The notes beneath the pieces are model-generated. The model worked only from the letters and a program-made list of their open reading frames with translations. It was not told the origin of the DNA and did not search any database. Shown here one piece after another: positions 17,225 to 26,090 of a DNA stretch of 55,677 nt. Location: contig CADCTA010000037.1 in the NCBI GenBank assembly GCA_902805675.1, positions 1-55,677 on the forward strand, in the 5' to 3' direction. Origin of the DNA: an uncultured Chthoniobacterales bacterium. GTDB taxonomy: Bacteria > Verrucomicrobiota > Verrucomicrobiia > Chthoniobacterales > UBA10450. A program made the position numbers and the translations under genes. How positions within the stretch are numbered: position 1 is the first letter of the stretch; each line of letters starts with the position of its first letter.

Positions 17225-17640
17225 TTAGCGGAAGAACAACTCCACGAGGCCGATGCCGGTCGTGATGGTGCTGCCATTCGGTCCGGAGACAACACTCCCG
17301 CTGGGTCAGCCGTATCGCGGAAGACATTCGGATTGCCGCTGAGGCAAGTCCCGGGTCGTCGGTGCGGGCCGCTGAGCTGACGCTTGCTGGGCTGCTCGCG
17401 GCGCAGTTACGCGCTGGAGCGGACGCCGTTACCGTATACGTCGTAACGCTATTTGCCGTCCCGGTGGAGGGTAGTTGAATCGTGTAGGCGCCGTCTTGCC
17501 GCGTCGCGGTGGAGAAGCCGTTGTTGAACTGGACGATCGCTCCAGAAATCGGCCCGGCGGTCGAATCCAAGCGCTTGTTCAGACTTCCCACACGCCCAGA
17601 TGAGTGCGGCGCAACGACGGCTGCGCCGCGGCCAAATCAC
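17225..17640 (-). pseudogene. Remnant of a secreted beta-rich protein
   Basis: On the minus strand the frame from about 17591 reads GPISGAIVQFNNGFSTATRQ then DGAYTIQLP, a carboxypeptidase-regulatory-like beta domain. It then degrades. Another frame gives GNPNVFRDTADPA and a further shift leads to GPNGSTITTGIGLVELFFR and a TAA at 17225. The GIGLVE ending echoes the GVGLVEVY ends of the two large secreted proteins near 51-55 kb. A good terminator still follows. At least two frameshifts make it a pseudogene. Confidence 0.6.
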
Positions 17641-17694
17641 GCTTGTCATCGAAAGGCGCCCCAGTAAGCTTGCGCTCCCTGAACCGGGAACCGC

Positions 17695-18159
17695 ATGTCG
17701 TTAGCCAGTTTATTGTCTGCCGAGCAGATCATTCCCGAGATGGAGGCCAAGGAACGCTGGCCCGCCATCGTCGAGCTGATTGATCTACTCGTTAGGCTTG
17801 GGCGGATCAAGGCCGAGGATCGCGACAGCATCCTGGCCTCGCTGAAGCAGCGCGAAGAGACGATGAGCACCGGGATCGGGTTCGGGATCGCAATCCCTCA
17901 CGCGTCGTCGGATCGCATCGATCAGGTAGTGGCGTCGTTCGGGCGTTCGTCGAGCGGGATCGAGTTCGATGCGCTGGATAATGCGCCGGTGAAGTTCGTC
18001 GTGCTCTTCGTGGTGCCGAAGAACCAATTCCAGACGCACCTGCGCACCCTCGCCTCGATCGCCAAGTTCCTGAACGACCGGGCCACGCGCGAGAGCCTCG
18101 CCAACGCCGGTTCGGCCGACGACATCCTTTCGATCTTCCGCGATCGCCCGGCCAAATAG
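17695..18159 (+). CDS. PTS EIIA domain protein (PtsN/fructose type)
   Basis: The 154-residue single-domain protein matches PTS EIIA type 2. The phosphorylated His is in GIAIPHASSDRI, and the strand VKFVVLFVVPKNQFQTHLRTL is typical. With no EIIB or EIIC gene nearby it is more likely a regulatory EIIA (PtsN-like, nitrogen-type PTS) than a transporter subunit. That role is inferred from the isolated context. The ATG at 17695 follows GAACCGGGAACCGC, a weak ribosome binding site. A palindromic repeat separates it from argS. Confidence 0.85.
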   Translation: MSLASLLSAEQIIPEMEAKERWPAIVELIDLLVRLGRIKAEDRDSILASLKQREETMSTGIGFGIAIPHASSDRIDQVVASFGRSSSGIEFDALDNAPVKFVVLFVVPKNQFQTHLRTLASIAKFLNDRATRESLANAGSADDILSIFRDRPAK

Positions 18160-18171
18160 GAGGCGTCCCGA

Positions 18172-18242
18172 GGCCACGGATTAACACGGATGTTCACGGA
18201 TTACTGCAGATGATCCGTGTCCATCCGTGTCCATCCGTGGCC
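18172..18242. repeat. Inverted repeat of the CCACGGAT type
   Basis: The left arm (GGCCACGGATTAACACGGAT, then GTTCACGGAT) is complementary, with few mismatches, to the right arm ATCCGTGTCCATCCGTGTCC ending ATCCGTGGCC. Internally it consists of roughly 10-bp units (ACACGGATNN). It fills the gap between the PTS gene and argS and could act as a terminator or be transcribed into the argS leader. Confidence 0.8.
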
Positions 18243-18250
18243 ACCTTGGC

Positions 18251-19957
18251 ATGGAAACTTTCCAGGCGCGCCTCGCGCGAAAACTAGCTGACGCACTAGC
18301 CGCTGCGGATTTGCCGCAGGCCGGCGATGTCACGCCGGCGACGGATCCTCGCTTTGGCGATTACCAAACCAACGCGGCTCTCGTGCTTGCGAAGCAGCGC
18401 GGCGAAAACCCACGCGCCGTCGCGCAGCGCATCATCGACAAGTTCGATGTGGCGGAGCTTTGCGAGCTACCGCAGATCGCTGGCGCCGGGTTCATCAACC
18501 TGACGCTGCGCAGCGATGCGCTCGAAGAGCAAACGTCCGGCCTCCTCCACGATGAGCGCTTCGGAGTGGCGACGGCAGCAACGCCGAAGCGCATCGTGAT
18601 CGACTTCGGCTCGCCCAATGTCGCCAAGCCGATGCATGTCGGCCATATCCGCAGCATCGTGCTCGGCGACGCGATGGCGCGAATCGCGCAGTTCCTCGGG
18701 CACGATGTGATTCGCGATAATCACATCGGCGACTGGGGCACGCAGTTCGGGATGGTGATCTGGGGCTGGAAGAACTTGCTCGACCGCGAGGCGCTCGAGC
18801 GCGGCCCGATTGCCGAGCTTGTGCGCGTGTATAAAGCGACAAACGAACGCAGCGCGGCTGATCCCGCGGTGCGAGATGCCTGCCGCGAGGAGCTGGTAAA
18901 GCTGCAAGGCGGCAACGCGGAGAACTTCGCCATCTGGCAGGAATGCGTTGGCCTCTCGATGCGCGAATTCGCGCGCGCCTACGAGCTGCTCGGCATCCGC
19001 TACGACATCCAGCGCGGCGAGAGTTTTTACAACGATCGTCTGCCCGGCATCGTCGATCGCCTCCTCAACTCAGGCCTGGCGGAGATCAGCGAAGGCGCAG
19101 TCTGCGTCTTCTTCCGCGACATCCCTGAGCTCGCGGACAAGCCGTGCATTATCCGCAAGAGCGACGGCGGTTTTAACTACGCCACCACCGACATCGCGAC
19201 TGTCGACTACCGCCTCGACGATCTCCACCGGGACACCGTCTGGATCGAGACCGGCGCACCGCAACAGCTGCACTTCCGCCAGATATTCGAGATCGCTAGG
19301 CGAGAAGGCCGGCACGCCGACTTCCGCCACATCACGCACGGCAACATCCTCGGCGAAGACCGCAAGCTGATGAAGACGCGCTCCGGCGAGAACGTCGCGC
19401 TGCAGGACGTGCTCGACGAAGCGATCGTCCGCGCGCGCAAGATCATCGAGGAGAAGAATCCCGATCTCGACGAAGCGGAGAAAGCCCGCACCGCGCACAT
19501 CATCGGCATCGGTGCGATCAAGTACGCCGACCTCTCTCAGTTTCGGATGACCGATTACATTTTCTCGTGGGACCGGATGCTCTCGCTACAGGGAAACACC
19601 GCGCCTTACCTGCAAAATGCGTACGTGCGAATTCGCTCGATTTTCCGCAAAGCCGGCGTGGACGACAACTCGGCGGAATCCGTCACGCTCATCGAAGCGG
19701 CGGAACGGAATCTCGCGAAGCGGCTCTGCCAGTTCGCCGAAGCGGTTCCGAGCGTGCTGAACGACTTCCGCCCAAACATCCTCGCGAACTACCTCTTCGA
19801 GCTGGCGAATAGCTTCCATGCCTTCTACGAGGCTTGCCCGGTACTCAAGTCCGAAGAGCCGGCACGCAGCTCGCGTCTCGCGCTCTGCGGTTTGACTGCA
19901 CGCGTCTTGCAGCGCGGCCTTGATCTGCTCGGCATCGAGGTGCCGGAGCGCATGTAG
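18251..19957 (+). CDS. argS: Arginyl-tRNA synthetase
   Basis: ArgRS charges tRNA-Arg. The 568-residue protein has an N-terminal Arg_tRNA_synt_N domain. The class I HIGH motif is SPNVAKPMHVGHIRSIVLGD near residue 120. It also carries DNHIGDWGTQFGM and the KMSKS-equivalent loop LMKTRSGENVALQDVL. The DALR anticodon-binding domain ends LLGIEVPERM. Residue count fits the family (~560-580). I use the ATG at 18251; a longer frame from 18227 begins inside the upstream palindromic repeat and adds non-conserved residues. Confidence 0.95.
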   Translation: METFQARLARKLADALAAADLPQAGDVTPATDPRFGDYQTNAALVLAKQRGENPRAVAQRIIDKFDVAELCELPQIAGAGFINLTLRSDALEEQTSGLLHDERFGVATAATPKRIVIDFGSPNVAKPMHVGHIRSIVLGDAMARIAQFLGHDVIRDNHIGDWGTQFGMVIWGWKNLLDREALERGPIAELVRVYKATNERSAADPAVRDACREELVKLQGGNAENFAIWQECVGLSMREFARAYELLGIRYDIQRGESFYNDRLPGIVDRLLNSGLAEISEGAVCVFFRDIPELADKPCIIRKSDGGFNYATTDIATVDYRLDDLHRDTVWIETGAPQQLHFRQIFEIARREGRHADFRHITHGNILGEDRKLMKTRSGENVALQDVLDEAIVRARKIIEEKNPDLDEAEKARTAHIIGIGAIKYADLSQFRMTDYIFSWDRMLSLQGNTAPYLQNAYVRIRSIFRKAGVDDNSAESVTLIEAAERNLAKRLCQFAEAVPSVLNDFRPNILANYLFELANSFHAFYEACPVLKSEEPARSSRLALCGLTARVLQRGLDLLGIEVPERM

Positions 19958-20057
19958 CTGGTGAGGCGATTTCGCTTCACGCCACTGCCCTGGTCTGCGG
20001 AAAGGCGCGCGCCTTTCAGTTTGCTCACCCCCGCCGCGCCTGAAACTGTAACGCCCC

Positions 20058-23003
20058 ATGTCGAACGAGCCGCGCATCCCGACCTCTACCTATCGGTTGC
20101 AATTTAACCGCACGTTCACGTTCAACGACGCGCGCGAGATCGTGCCGTATCTGCACGCGCTCGGTATCGACGATTGCTACGCGTCGCCCTACTTCCAGGC
20201 GCGCGCGGAGAGCCTCCACGGCTACGACATCACCGATCACAACAAGCTGAACGCCGCCATCGGCTCGCGTGAAGAATACGACGCCTTCGTCGCCGAGCTG
20301 CACGCGCGTGGCATGGGCCAGGTGCTCGACTTCGTGCCGAATCACATGGGCATCGGCGAGCCGCTGAACCAGTGGTGGATGGACGTGCTGGAGAACGGAC
20401 CCAGCTCCGTCTACGCGCCGTACTTCGACATCGATTGGCGGCCGCTAAAGTCGGATCTGCACGACAAAGTGCTGCTGCCGATTCTGGGCGATCAATACGG
20501 GCGCGTGCTCGAGCGCGGCGAGCTGAAGGTGCGGTTCGAAGGCGGCGCGTTTTATCTCAATTACTACGAGCACGAATGGCCGATCGCGCCCGGCACCTAC
20601 CGCCACGTGCTGCAGATCGCGCTCGGCCTGCTCGAGCCACATCGCGACGAAGATTTCTACGCCGAATTCCAGAGCATCATGACGGCGCTCGATTATCTCC
20701 CGCGCCGCACCGAAACCGATCCGGCACGCATCGCGGAGCGCGCGCGTGAAAAGGAAATCATCAAGCGCCGCCTCGACCGACGCTGCCAGGAAGCGCCGCA
20801 AGTGCTTGATGCGATCCAGAGAGCTGTCACGCAAATCAATGGCACACCGGGCGACGCGCGCAGCTTCGACGCGCTCGACGAGCTGGTGAACGATCAGGCT
20901 TATCGCCTTTCGTTCTGGCGGGTCGCGGCGGAGGAGATCAACTACCGTCGTTTCTTCGACATCAACGATCTCGCGGCGATCAAAATGGAACTGCCGGAGG
21001 TCTTCGACTCCGCGCACAAATTGCTGCTCGAGTTGGTCGGCAACGGCGCCGTGACCGGCCTGCGAATCGATCACCCCGACGGGCTGTATCTTCCGGCGCA
21101 GTATTTTGCGAAGCTGCAGCAGCGTTGCGCTCAAGCGCTCGCGCATGGTCATTCCGAACGGAGCGCAGCGCAGTCGAGGAATCCCGATGGATCACCGAGC
21201 GGTCCGCCACGGGATCCCTCGACTTCGCCTTCGGCTTCGCTCGGGATGACCGGCGATGCGCGCGCCGTTTACCTCGTGGTCGAGAAGATTCTGTCGGGCA
21301 AAGAACGACTGCCTGGCGATTGGCCGGTGCACGGGACGACCGGCTACGATTTCGGCCGGCTCGTCAACAATGTGCTTTGCGATTCGTCGGCGGAAGACGC
21401 AATCACCAAGGCATTCCGGCGGTTTGTCGGCCACTCGATGCACTTCGGGCATCTCGTTTACGCGAAGAAGCGGCTCGTGATGCGGCTGTCGCTCGCGAAT
21501 GACGTGAACGTCCTCGGCGCAATGCTCGACCGGCTCTCCGAGCAGAACCGCTGGTTCCGCGACTTCACCCTCGAAGCGCTCAGCCGTGCAGTGCGCGAGA
21601 CGATCGCGTGCTTCCCCGTTTACCGGACGTACGTCACGCCGGGGCAGCCGGTCAGCCCGGAAGATCGCGACGTGATCGATCGCGCCATCGCCGCGGCGAA
21701 GCGCCGCAACCCGGCGATCGAGACGTCGGTCTTCAACTTTCTACGCGACATCCTCCTCTTCCGCTTCCCGGAAAATCTCGATGACGAGGCGCGCGCGGCG
21801 CATGTGCATTTTGTGCTGAAGTTCCAGCAGTGCACCGGCCCGATTATGGCGAAGGGGCTCGAGGATACGGTGTTCTACATCTTCAATCGCCTCGCCGCGC
21901 TAAACGAAGTGGGCGGCGAGCCGCAACACTTCGGCATCAGCGTGGCCGGTTTCCACGAAGAGAACACGCACTATCAGCAGAAGTGGCCGATGGGGATGCT
22001 GACGACCTCGACGCACGACACGAAGCGGAGCGAAGATGTGCGCGCGCGGATGGTCGCGATCTCCGAGCTCCCGCACGTTTGGCGCACCTCGCTGCAGCGC
22101 TGGCGGACAATCAATCGCCGATTGAAGCGACAGCTCGAAGAGGCTCAGGCACCGGACGCGAACGAGGAGTATCTGCTCTACCAAACGTTGCTCGGCACAT
22201 GGCCGATGCAGCCCTCCGGCGCGCCCGTTGAGACGGTGACGGAGGAATACGTCGGCCGCATTCAGGCCTACATGACGAAGGCGCTCAAGGAGGCCAAGAT
22301 CAACACGAGTTGGATCCAGCCTAACGAGGAGTGGGACAGTGCCATGCGGGATTTCATCACTGGCGTCCTCGAGCCGTCAGCGAAGAACAAGTTCGTGCCC
22401 ACCTTCCTCCCGCTCGCCGCGCAAATGGCACAGCTCGGCGCGGTAAACTCGCTGTCCCAGGTGCTGCTGAAGATGACCGCGCCGGGCGTGCCGGATGTTT
22501 ATCAAGGCAACGAGATCTGGGACTTCAGCCTCGTCGATCCGGACAATCGCCGGCCGGTCGATTACCAGCTGCGCAAGCAAATGCTCGAGGCACTGGAGAG
22601 CGCGTCGCCCGACGAACTGCTGCGCAATTGGGCGGATGGGCGGATCAAGCTACTCGTCACGAGCCGCATGCTGCGTTTCCGCCGCGATCATCCCGAGCTC
22701 TTCCTCAAGAGCAGCTACGTGCCGCTCGCGACCGCCGGCACCCACGCCGAGTCATGCATCGCTTTCGCCCGCGAAGAGGGCTCGCAATGGATCGTCACGG
22801 TCGCGCCGCGGCTCTCATCGCGCGTGGGATTTCCGCCGATCGGCGATCTTTGGCAGGACACGTCGATCGAGCTCCCGGAAGCGGCCGCGGGAGGTGGCAC
22901 GAGGGAGCTATTCACCGGGCGTGAGCTGCGAATGGAAGGGCGCGCGCTGATGCTTTCCGAAGCGATGAGCGTCCTGCCGTTCGCCGTCTACACGAACGCG
23001 TAG
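20058..23003 (+). CDS. treY: Maltooligosyltrehalose synthase with in-frame repeat insertion
   Basis: TreY (GH13) turns the reducing end of maltodextrin into a trehalosyl unit, the first step of the TreY/TreZ trehalose route. The 981-residue protein opens with PTSTYRLQFNRTFTFNDARE. Likely catalytic residues are the Asp in GLRIDHPDGLY, the Glu in VVEKILSG and the Asp in TSTHDTKRSED. Between the first two lies a 35-codon stretch (residues ~364-398, GHSERSAAQS to SASLGMT) that is exactly a family 1 palindromic repeat read in frame. The insertion lies in what is usually a variable loop, so activity may be kept. No treZ or glycogen gene is in the window. ATG at 20058. An inverted repeat follows the stop. 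Confidence 0.93.
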   Translation: MSNEPRIPTSTYRLQFNRTFTFNDAREIVPYLHALGIDDCYASPYFQARAESLHGYDITDHNKLNAAIGSREEYDAFVAELHARGMGQVLDFVPNHMGIGEPLNQWWMDVLENGPSSVYAPYFDIDWRPLKSDLHDKVLLPILGDQYGRVLERGELKVRFEGGAFYLNYYEHEWPIAPGTYRHVLQIALGLLEPHRDEDFYAEFQSIMTALDYLPRRTETDPARIAERAREKEIIKRRLDRRCQEAPQVLDAIQRAVTQINGTPGDARSFDALDELVNDQAYRLSFWRVAAEEINYRRFFDINDLAAIKMELPEVFDSAHKLLLELVGNGAVTGLRIDHPDGLYLPAQYFAKLQQRCAQALAHGHSERSAAQSRNPDGSPSGPPRDPSTSPSASLGMTGDARAVYLVVEKILSGKERLPGDWPVHGTTGYDFGRLVNNVLCDSSAEDAITKAFRRFVGHSMHFGHLVYAKKRLVMRLSLANDVNVLGAMLDRLSEQNRWFRDFTLEALSRAVRETIACFPVYRTYVTPGQPVSPEDRDVIDRAIAAAKRRNPAIETSVFNFLRDILLFRFPENLDDEARAAHVHFVLKFQQCTGPIMAKGLEDTVFYIFNRLAALNEVGGEPQHFGISVAGFHEENTHYQQKWPMGMLTTSTHDTKRSEDVRARMVAISELPHVWRTSLQRWRTINRRLKRQLEEAQAPDANEEYLLYQTLLGTWPMQPSGAPVETVTEEYVGRIQAYMTKALKEAKINTSWIQPNEEWDSAMRDFITGVLEPSAKNKFVPTFLPLAAQMAQLGAVNSLSQVLLKMTAPGVPDVYQGNEIWDFSLVDPDNRRPVDYQLRKQMLEALESASPDELLRNWADGRIKLLVTSRMLRFRRDHPELFLKSSYVPLATAGTHAESCIAFAREEGSQWIVTVAPRLSSRVGFPPIGDLWQDTSIELPEAAAGGGTRELFTGRELRMEGRALMLSEAMSVLPFAVYTNA
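21147..21251. repeat. Family 1 palindromic repeat inside treY
   Basis: GGTCATTCCGAACG at the left end mirrors CGCTCGGGATGACC at the right, with GAGGAATCCCGATGG and CCACGGGATCCCTCG as inner arms. The element spans 105 bp, a multiple of three, and has no stop codon in the treY frame. It therefore adds 35 residues without breaking the gene. Confidence 0.9.
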
Positions 23004-23017
23004 CCAGGCTCGGAGGG

Positions 23018-23077
23018 GCGAGACTCTGTCGAGCCTGAGAGCAGGCGACGCCACCTCCAAGCTCGACAGAGTCTCGC
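23018..23077. terminator. Inverted repeat between convergent treY and M50-like genes
   Basis: Seventeen-base arms (GCGAGACTCTGTCGAGC and its complement) flank a 26-base loop between two convergent genes. It may act as a bidirectional terminator. A related but degenerate sequence (CTCTGTCGG ... GACAGAGCG) lies near 31990-32030, so it may also be a dispersed repeat. Confidence 0.5.
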
Positions 23078-23078
23078 T

Positions 23079-23903
23079 CTACCGTGCCGCTGCGCCGCGG
23101 CTGAAACGGTCGAATAACCCTGCGATCCAGCCGAGGAAGCCGTTGATGTTCTCGGCGATCTCGGCGCCGAAAGCACCGAACGTGATCGGACCCGACGCCA
23201 GCACAAGCATCACGCTGAGGAGCAGCAGGTTCATCAGGTAGATGATGACGAGGGAGAAGAACGTGCCGTGATCGGTGATGTCCGTCTGGCTCTTCGGGAT
23301 CATCCAGACTGTGAATGTGAGGTGAAACGCCCACGTCACGCCGATGATCGCGTAGAGCAATCGGCCGTACGGCTGCACGTCGGCGAAGAAGCTCAGCGCG
23401 CCGAATACGCCGATCGCGATGATGCTGTAGAGCGGGAAAAAATAGGGCGCGAGCGCAATCCAGAAGTTGTTCCGGTCGGTAATGATATGCCCGCCCTCCC
23501 GACTGACGCGGAACTGGCTGACGCGGCCGCCCATTAGCCAAACCCAGACTGCGTGCGTGAGCTCGTGACCGAAGACGTAGACGAGCAACGGCCGCGGCAA
23601 GCCGAAGAACGCAATCAGCCAGAGCACCGCGCCTAACGAGAAGAACCAGAACTCTTCCGCGGCCCAGAATCCTTCGTTGACGGTCGCACGCGCGAAGACG
23701 GTGAAGAACGTCTGCGTGAGGATGGCGGCGGGCGCGACGAGGAACAATCCGACCACGAACTTCACCCAGCGGGTGGGCACCGTGAGCGCGGCGTAGTTCG
23801 GCTGCGAGCGCCGCGTCGGGACCACGTACGGCGCGATCTTCACGCGCCGCGCGGGCACGTGTGAGCTGCGCCTGCTCGATGATCTGCGTCTCGCCTCAGC
23901 CAC
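23079..23903 (-). CDS. M50-like membrane metalloprotease
   Basis: The 274-residue integral membrane protein has an Arg/Ser-rich N terminus of about 30 residues, then four to six hydrophobic segments. The zinc-binding motif HELTH (residues 113-117) sits in LLVYVFGHELTHAVWVWLMG, as in site-2-type (M50) proteases. GGH near residue 136 and TDRNNFWIALAPYFFP follow. The classical downstream NPxPG/LDG motif with the third ligand is not obvious, so catalytic competence is uncertain. The substrate is unknown. It stands alone between treY and efp, with a long repeat upstream of its ATG. Confidence 0.7.
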   Translation of the reverse strand: MAEARRRSSSRRSSHVPARRVKIAPYVVPTRRSQPNYAALTVPTRWVKFVVGLFLVAPAAILTQTFFTVFARATVNEGFWAAEEFWFFSLGAVLWLIAFFGLPRPLLVYVFGHELTHAVWVWLMGGRVSQFRVSREGGHIITDRNNFWIALAPYFFPLYSIIAIGVFGALSFFADVQPYGRLLYAIIGVTWAFHLTFTVWMIPKSQTDITDHGTFFSLVIIYLMNLLLLSVMLVLASGPITFGAFGAEIAENINGFLGWIAGLFDRFSRGAAAR

Positions 23904-23951
23904 GGTTCTTCCGCACGTTACGCAGATGACACTGGTTTGGAACAGCGACCT

Positions 23952-24145
23952 GTCATTCGGACTGTAGCCCGTTCGACTCCCTTCGGTCGCTCAGGGTAAA
24001 CCAGGCGCAGTGGAGGAACGGAGCCGCGGGAGCGCGCGACATGGACGAAGCCCCGCAGGGGTGAGGGCGCGGGAGCGACTGACTCAATCCCGCGGCGGCC
24101 GTTGCAGGTTGAACCACGGGATCTCTCGACTTCGCTCGAGATGAC
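23952..24145. repeat. Long ~200 bp repeat element, copy A
   Basis: Outer ends GTCATTCGG and CTCGAGATGAC form short inverted termini. The interior contains a conserved core on the plus strand: CGCGGGAGCG, GCGACATGGACGAAG, CCCCGCAGGGG, then GCGCGGGAGCGAC. The same core, in the opposite orientation, is in copies at 24815, 26441 and 46784. No protein is likely encoded. Confidence 0.8.
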
Positions 24146-24162
24146 GAGCGGGGTAGCGCGCT

Positions 24163-24720
24163 TTACGCGCGGCCCATGTAGTTGCCGGTGCGCGTGTCGA
24201 TCTTGATCGTCTCGCCTTCCTGGATGAAGAGCGGGACGTTCACCGTCTTGCCGGTTTCGAGGACGGCGGGCTTGGTTACGTTCGACGCCGTATCGCCGCG
24301 CAACCCTTCTGGCGCTTCCACCACCTTCAGCTGGACCGATGACGGCAGCTCCACCTGCACCGCGCGACCTTCGGTGTAGAGCACTTCGACCCTCAGATTC
24401 TCAACCAAATACTCCTTGGCCTCGCCAAGCAGATTATCGTTCAACGTGACGGTGTCGTACGTCTCCGGGTCCATGAAATGGTAACCGGTGTTGTCTTTGT
24501 AAGAGAATTCCACCGTCGTCCGCGCCACGTCGACGAGTTCCACCTTATCGGTCGAACCGAAGCGCACGTCCGCGCTCTTCCCGGTGCCGATGTAGCGGAT
24601 GATTGCCTGCACAAAGGCGCGCAGGTTTCCGGGCGTGCGGTGCTGCACATCGAGCACGATCGCGATGTTGCCGTTGTATTTGATCGCTTGTCCTTTGCGG
24701 AGGTCGTTCGCTGCTGGCAT
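24163..24720 (-). CDS. efp: Translation elongation factor P
   Basis: EF-P rescues ribosomes stalled at proline runs. The 185-residue protein aligns along its length with bacterial EF-P: GQAIKYNGNIAIVLDVQHR, the domain I loop RTPGNLRAFVQ, GYHFMDPETYDTV, and the C-terminal GETIKIDTRTGNYMGRA. In E. coli the loop tip is PGKG with Lys34 beta-lysylated. Here the equivalent residue is Asn32, so neither lysylation nor rhamnosylation at that site is possible. ATG at 24720. Leftward single gene flanked by long repeats on both sides. Confidence 0.93.
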   Translation of the reverse strand: MPAANDLRKGQAIKYNGNIAIVLDVQHRTPGNLRAFVQAIIRYIGTGKSADVRFGSTDKVELVDVARTTVEFSYKDNTGYHFMDPETYDTVTLNDNLLGEAKEYLVENLRVEVLYTEGRAVQVELPSSVQLKVVEAPEGLRGDTASNVTKPAVLETGKTVNVPLFIQEGETIKIDTRTGNYMGRA

Positions 24721-24814
24721 GGGAGACGGAGTTGATAGTTTAGCTTCGCGCGTTTCGCAAGCTGCGGGGAAGCAGGGATGATTTGAAGAACCGCGCGAGC
24801 GTAGCAGTCTGCAC

Positions 24815-25011
24815 GGTCATCCTGAGGCTGGCGAAGCGCGCCGAAGGACCTCGCGCTGGGTGATGGGCTCTCCTGTAAGGTACGCATGATCGACACTCCG
24901 GGCGTGAGGTCCTTGATTCGTTCGCTCCCGCTCACTCACCGCTTCGCGGCTTCGTCCATGTCGCACCGCTCCCGCGGGCTCCATTCGCCGTCTGCGCGGC
25001 TCAGGATGACC
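24815..25011. repeat. Long repeat element, copy C1 (family 2)
   Basis: The ends GGTCATCCTGAGG and CTCAGGATGACC are inverted repeats. Left of centre the arm continues GAAGGACCTCGCG, matched by GTGAGGTCCTTG on the right. The right arm is interrupted by the conserved core (read on the minus strand: CCGCGGGAGCGG, GCGACATGGACGAAG, CCGCGAAGCGG, GCGGGAGCG). It occupies most of the efp-kdsD gap, and nothing else is visible there. Confidence 0.85.
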
Positions 25012-25048
25012 GCGCATTACATAGCACCGCGGTTGGTGCTGCTGGCAG

Positions 25049-26020
25049 CTACAGCAGCTTCAGCTTCGTCAGGTCCTGCGAATCGACGATGCCAACCGGC
25101 ACCTGCTGCTCGTCCACCACGACCAAATCGTCGATCCGGTGTCGTTCGAGCAGATTCAGCACCTCTACCGCGAGCTTGTCTTGCTGCACGGTCACAGGGT
25201 TCAGCGTCATCAAATCGGCCACGAGCCGTTCTCCCACGCGCGCGTCGGATTGAAAATGCCGGACGAAATCGCCGTGGGTGAAGATGCCGAGCAGTGTGCC
25301 GTCGCCGTTCGCCACCACGGCCGCACCCGCACGTCGGTCGGTCATCTCCTTCAACACCGAACGCACCTGCGCATCCGGCGCGACCACCGCCAGCGCCTCG
25401 CGCGGGCGCATCACCTGATGGACGCGCAGTAAGAGGCTGCGGCTGATCATCCCGCCAGGATGAAACCGAGCGAAGTCTTCCTTCCGAAATCCGCGCGCCT
25501 CCAGCAGGACCATCGCCAGCGCGTCACCCAGCGCGAGCATCACGGTCGTGCTCGACGTCGGCGCAAGGTTCAGCGGACAGGCTTCCTGCTCGATGTTCAC
25601 GTCGAGGAACACCTCGCAATTCTGCGCCAGCGTCGACTTCGGATCGCCGCAGATCGCGACGATGCGGACCTGAAAACGCGCGAGCGCCGGCAGGATGCGC
25701 AACAACTCCTCGGTCTCGCCGCTGGCGCTGAGCGCGAGAACGACGTCGCCATCGGACACCATGCCGAGATCGCCATGCAACGCGTTGAGCGAGTTCAAAA
25801 CCACCGCCGGCGAGCCGGTGCTCGTCAGCGTGGCAGCGATCTTCTTGCCGATCTGGCCGGACTTCCCGACTCCGAGCACGACTACCTTCCCGCGCGCCTC
25901 CACCGCTTCCTTGATGAGCTCAACCGCACGCGAGAACTCCTCGCCCAGGCGGTCCCGCAGCCGCTGGAGCTCGAAAATTTCCATCTCGAGCACGCGTTTG
26001 CCCTTTTCAAGATACTGCAT
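25049..26020 (-). CDS. kdsD: D-arabinose 5-phosphate isomerase (KpsF/GutQ family)
   Basis: This enzyme makes arabinose 5-phosphate, the first precursor of Kdo, and so serves the same pathway as waaA in this window. The 323-residue protein has an SIS sugar-isomerase domain (VVLGVGKSGQIGKKIAATL, ALSASGETEELLRILP) and the family segment FHPGGMISRSLLLRVHQVM. Two CBS domains follow (GAAVVANGDGTLLGIFTHGD and DDLVVVDEQQVPVGIVDSQD). I chose the ATG at 26020 (MQYLEKGKRVLEMEI); a longer open frame to 26218 would add residues unlike the family and run over the divergent secreted-protein gene. Confidence 0.9.
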   Translation of the reverse strand: MQYLEKGKRVLEMEIFELQRLRDRLGEEFSRAVELIKEAVEARGKVVVLGVGKSGQIGKKIAATLTSTGSPAVVLNSLNALHGDLGMVSDGDVVLALSASGETEELLRILPALARFQVRIVAICGDPKSTLAQNCEVFLDVNIEQEACPLNLAPTSSTTVMLALGDALAMVLLEARGFRKEDFARFHPGGMISRSLLLRVHQVMRPREALAVVAPDAQVRSVLKEMTDRRAGAAVVANGDGTLLGIFTHGDFVRHFQSDARVGERLVADLMTLNPVTVQQDKLAVEVLNLLERHRIDDLVVVDEQQVPVGIVDSQDLTKLKLL

Positions 26021-26090
26021 CGTCCGGTAAGTCTGCGACGAGGCATACGGCGCGGCAAGGATTTGCGTTGTACCTGTGGAGCTCACGCAT

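Noticed and set aside
24817-25017. Small protein encoded by the long repeats (MEPAGAVRHGRSRE type)
   Set aside because: Similar frames appear in copies C1 and C2 only because the DNA core is shared; frame and length are not kept among all four copies and stem changes follow pairing, not codons.
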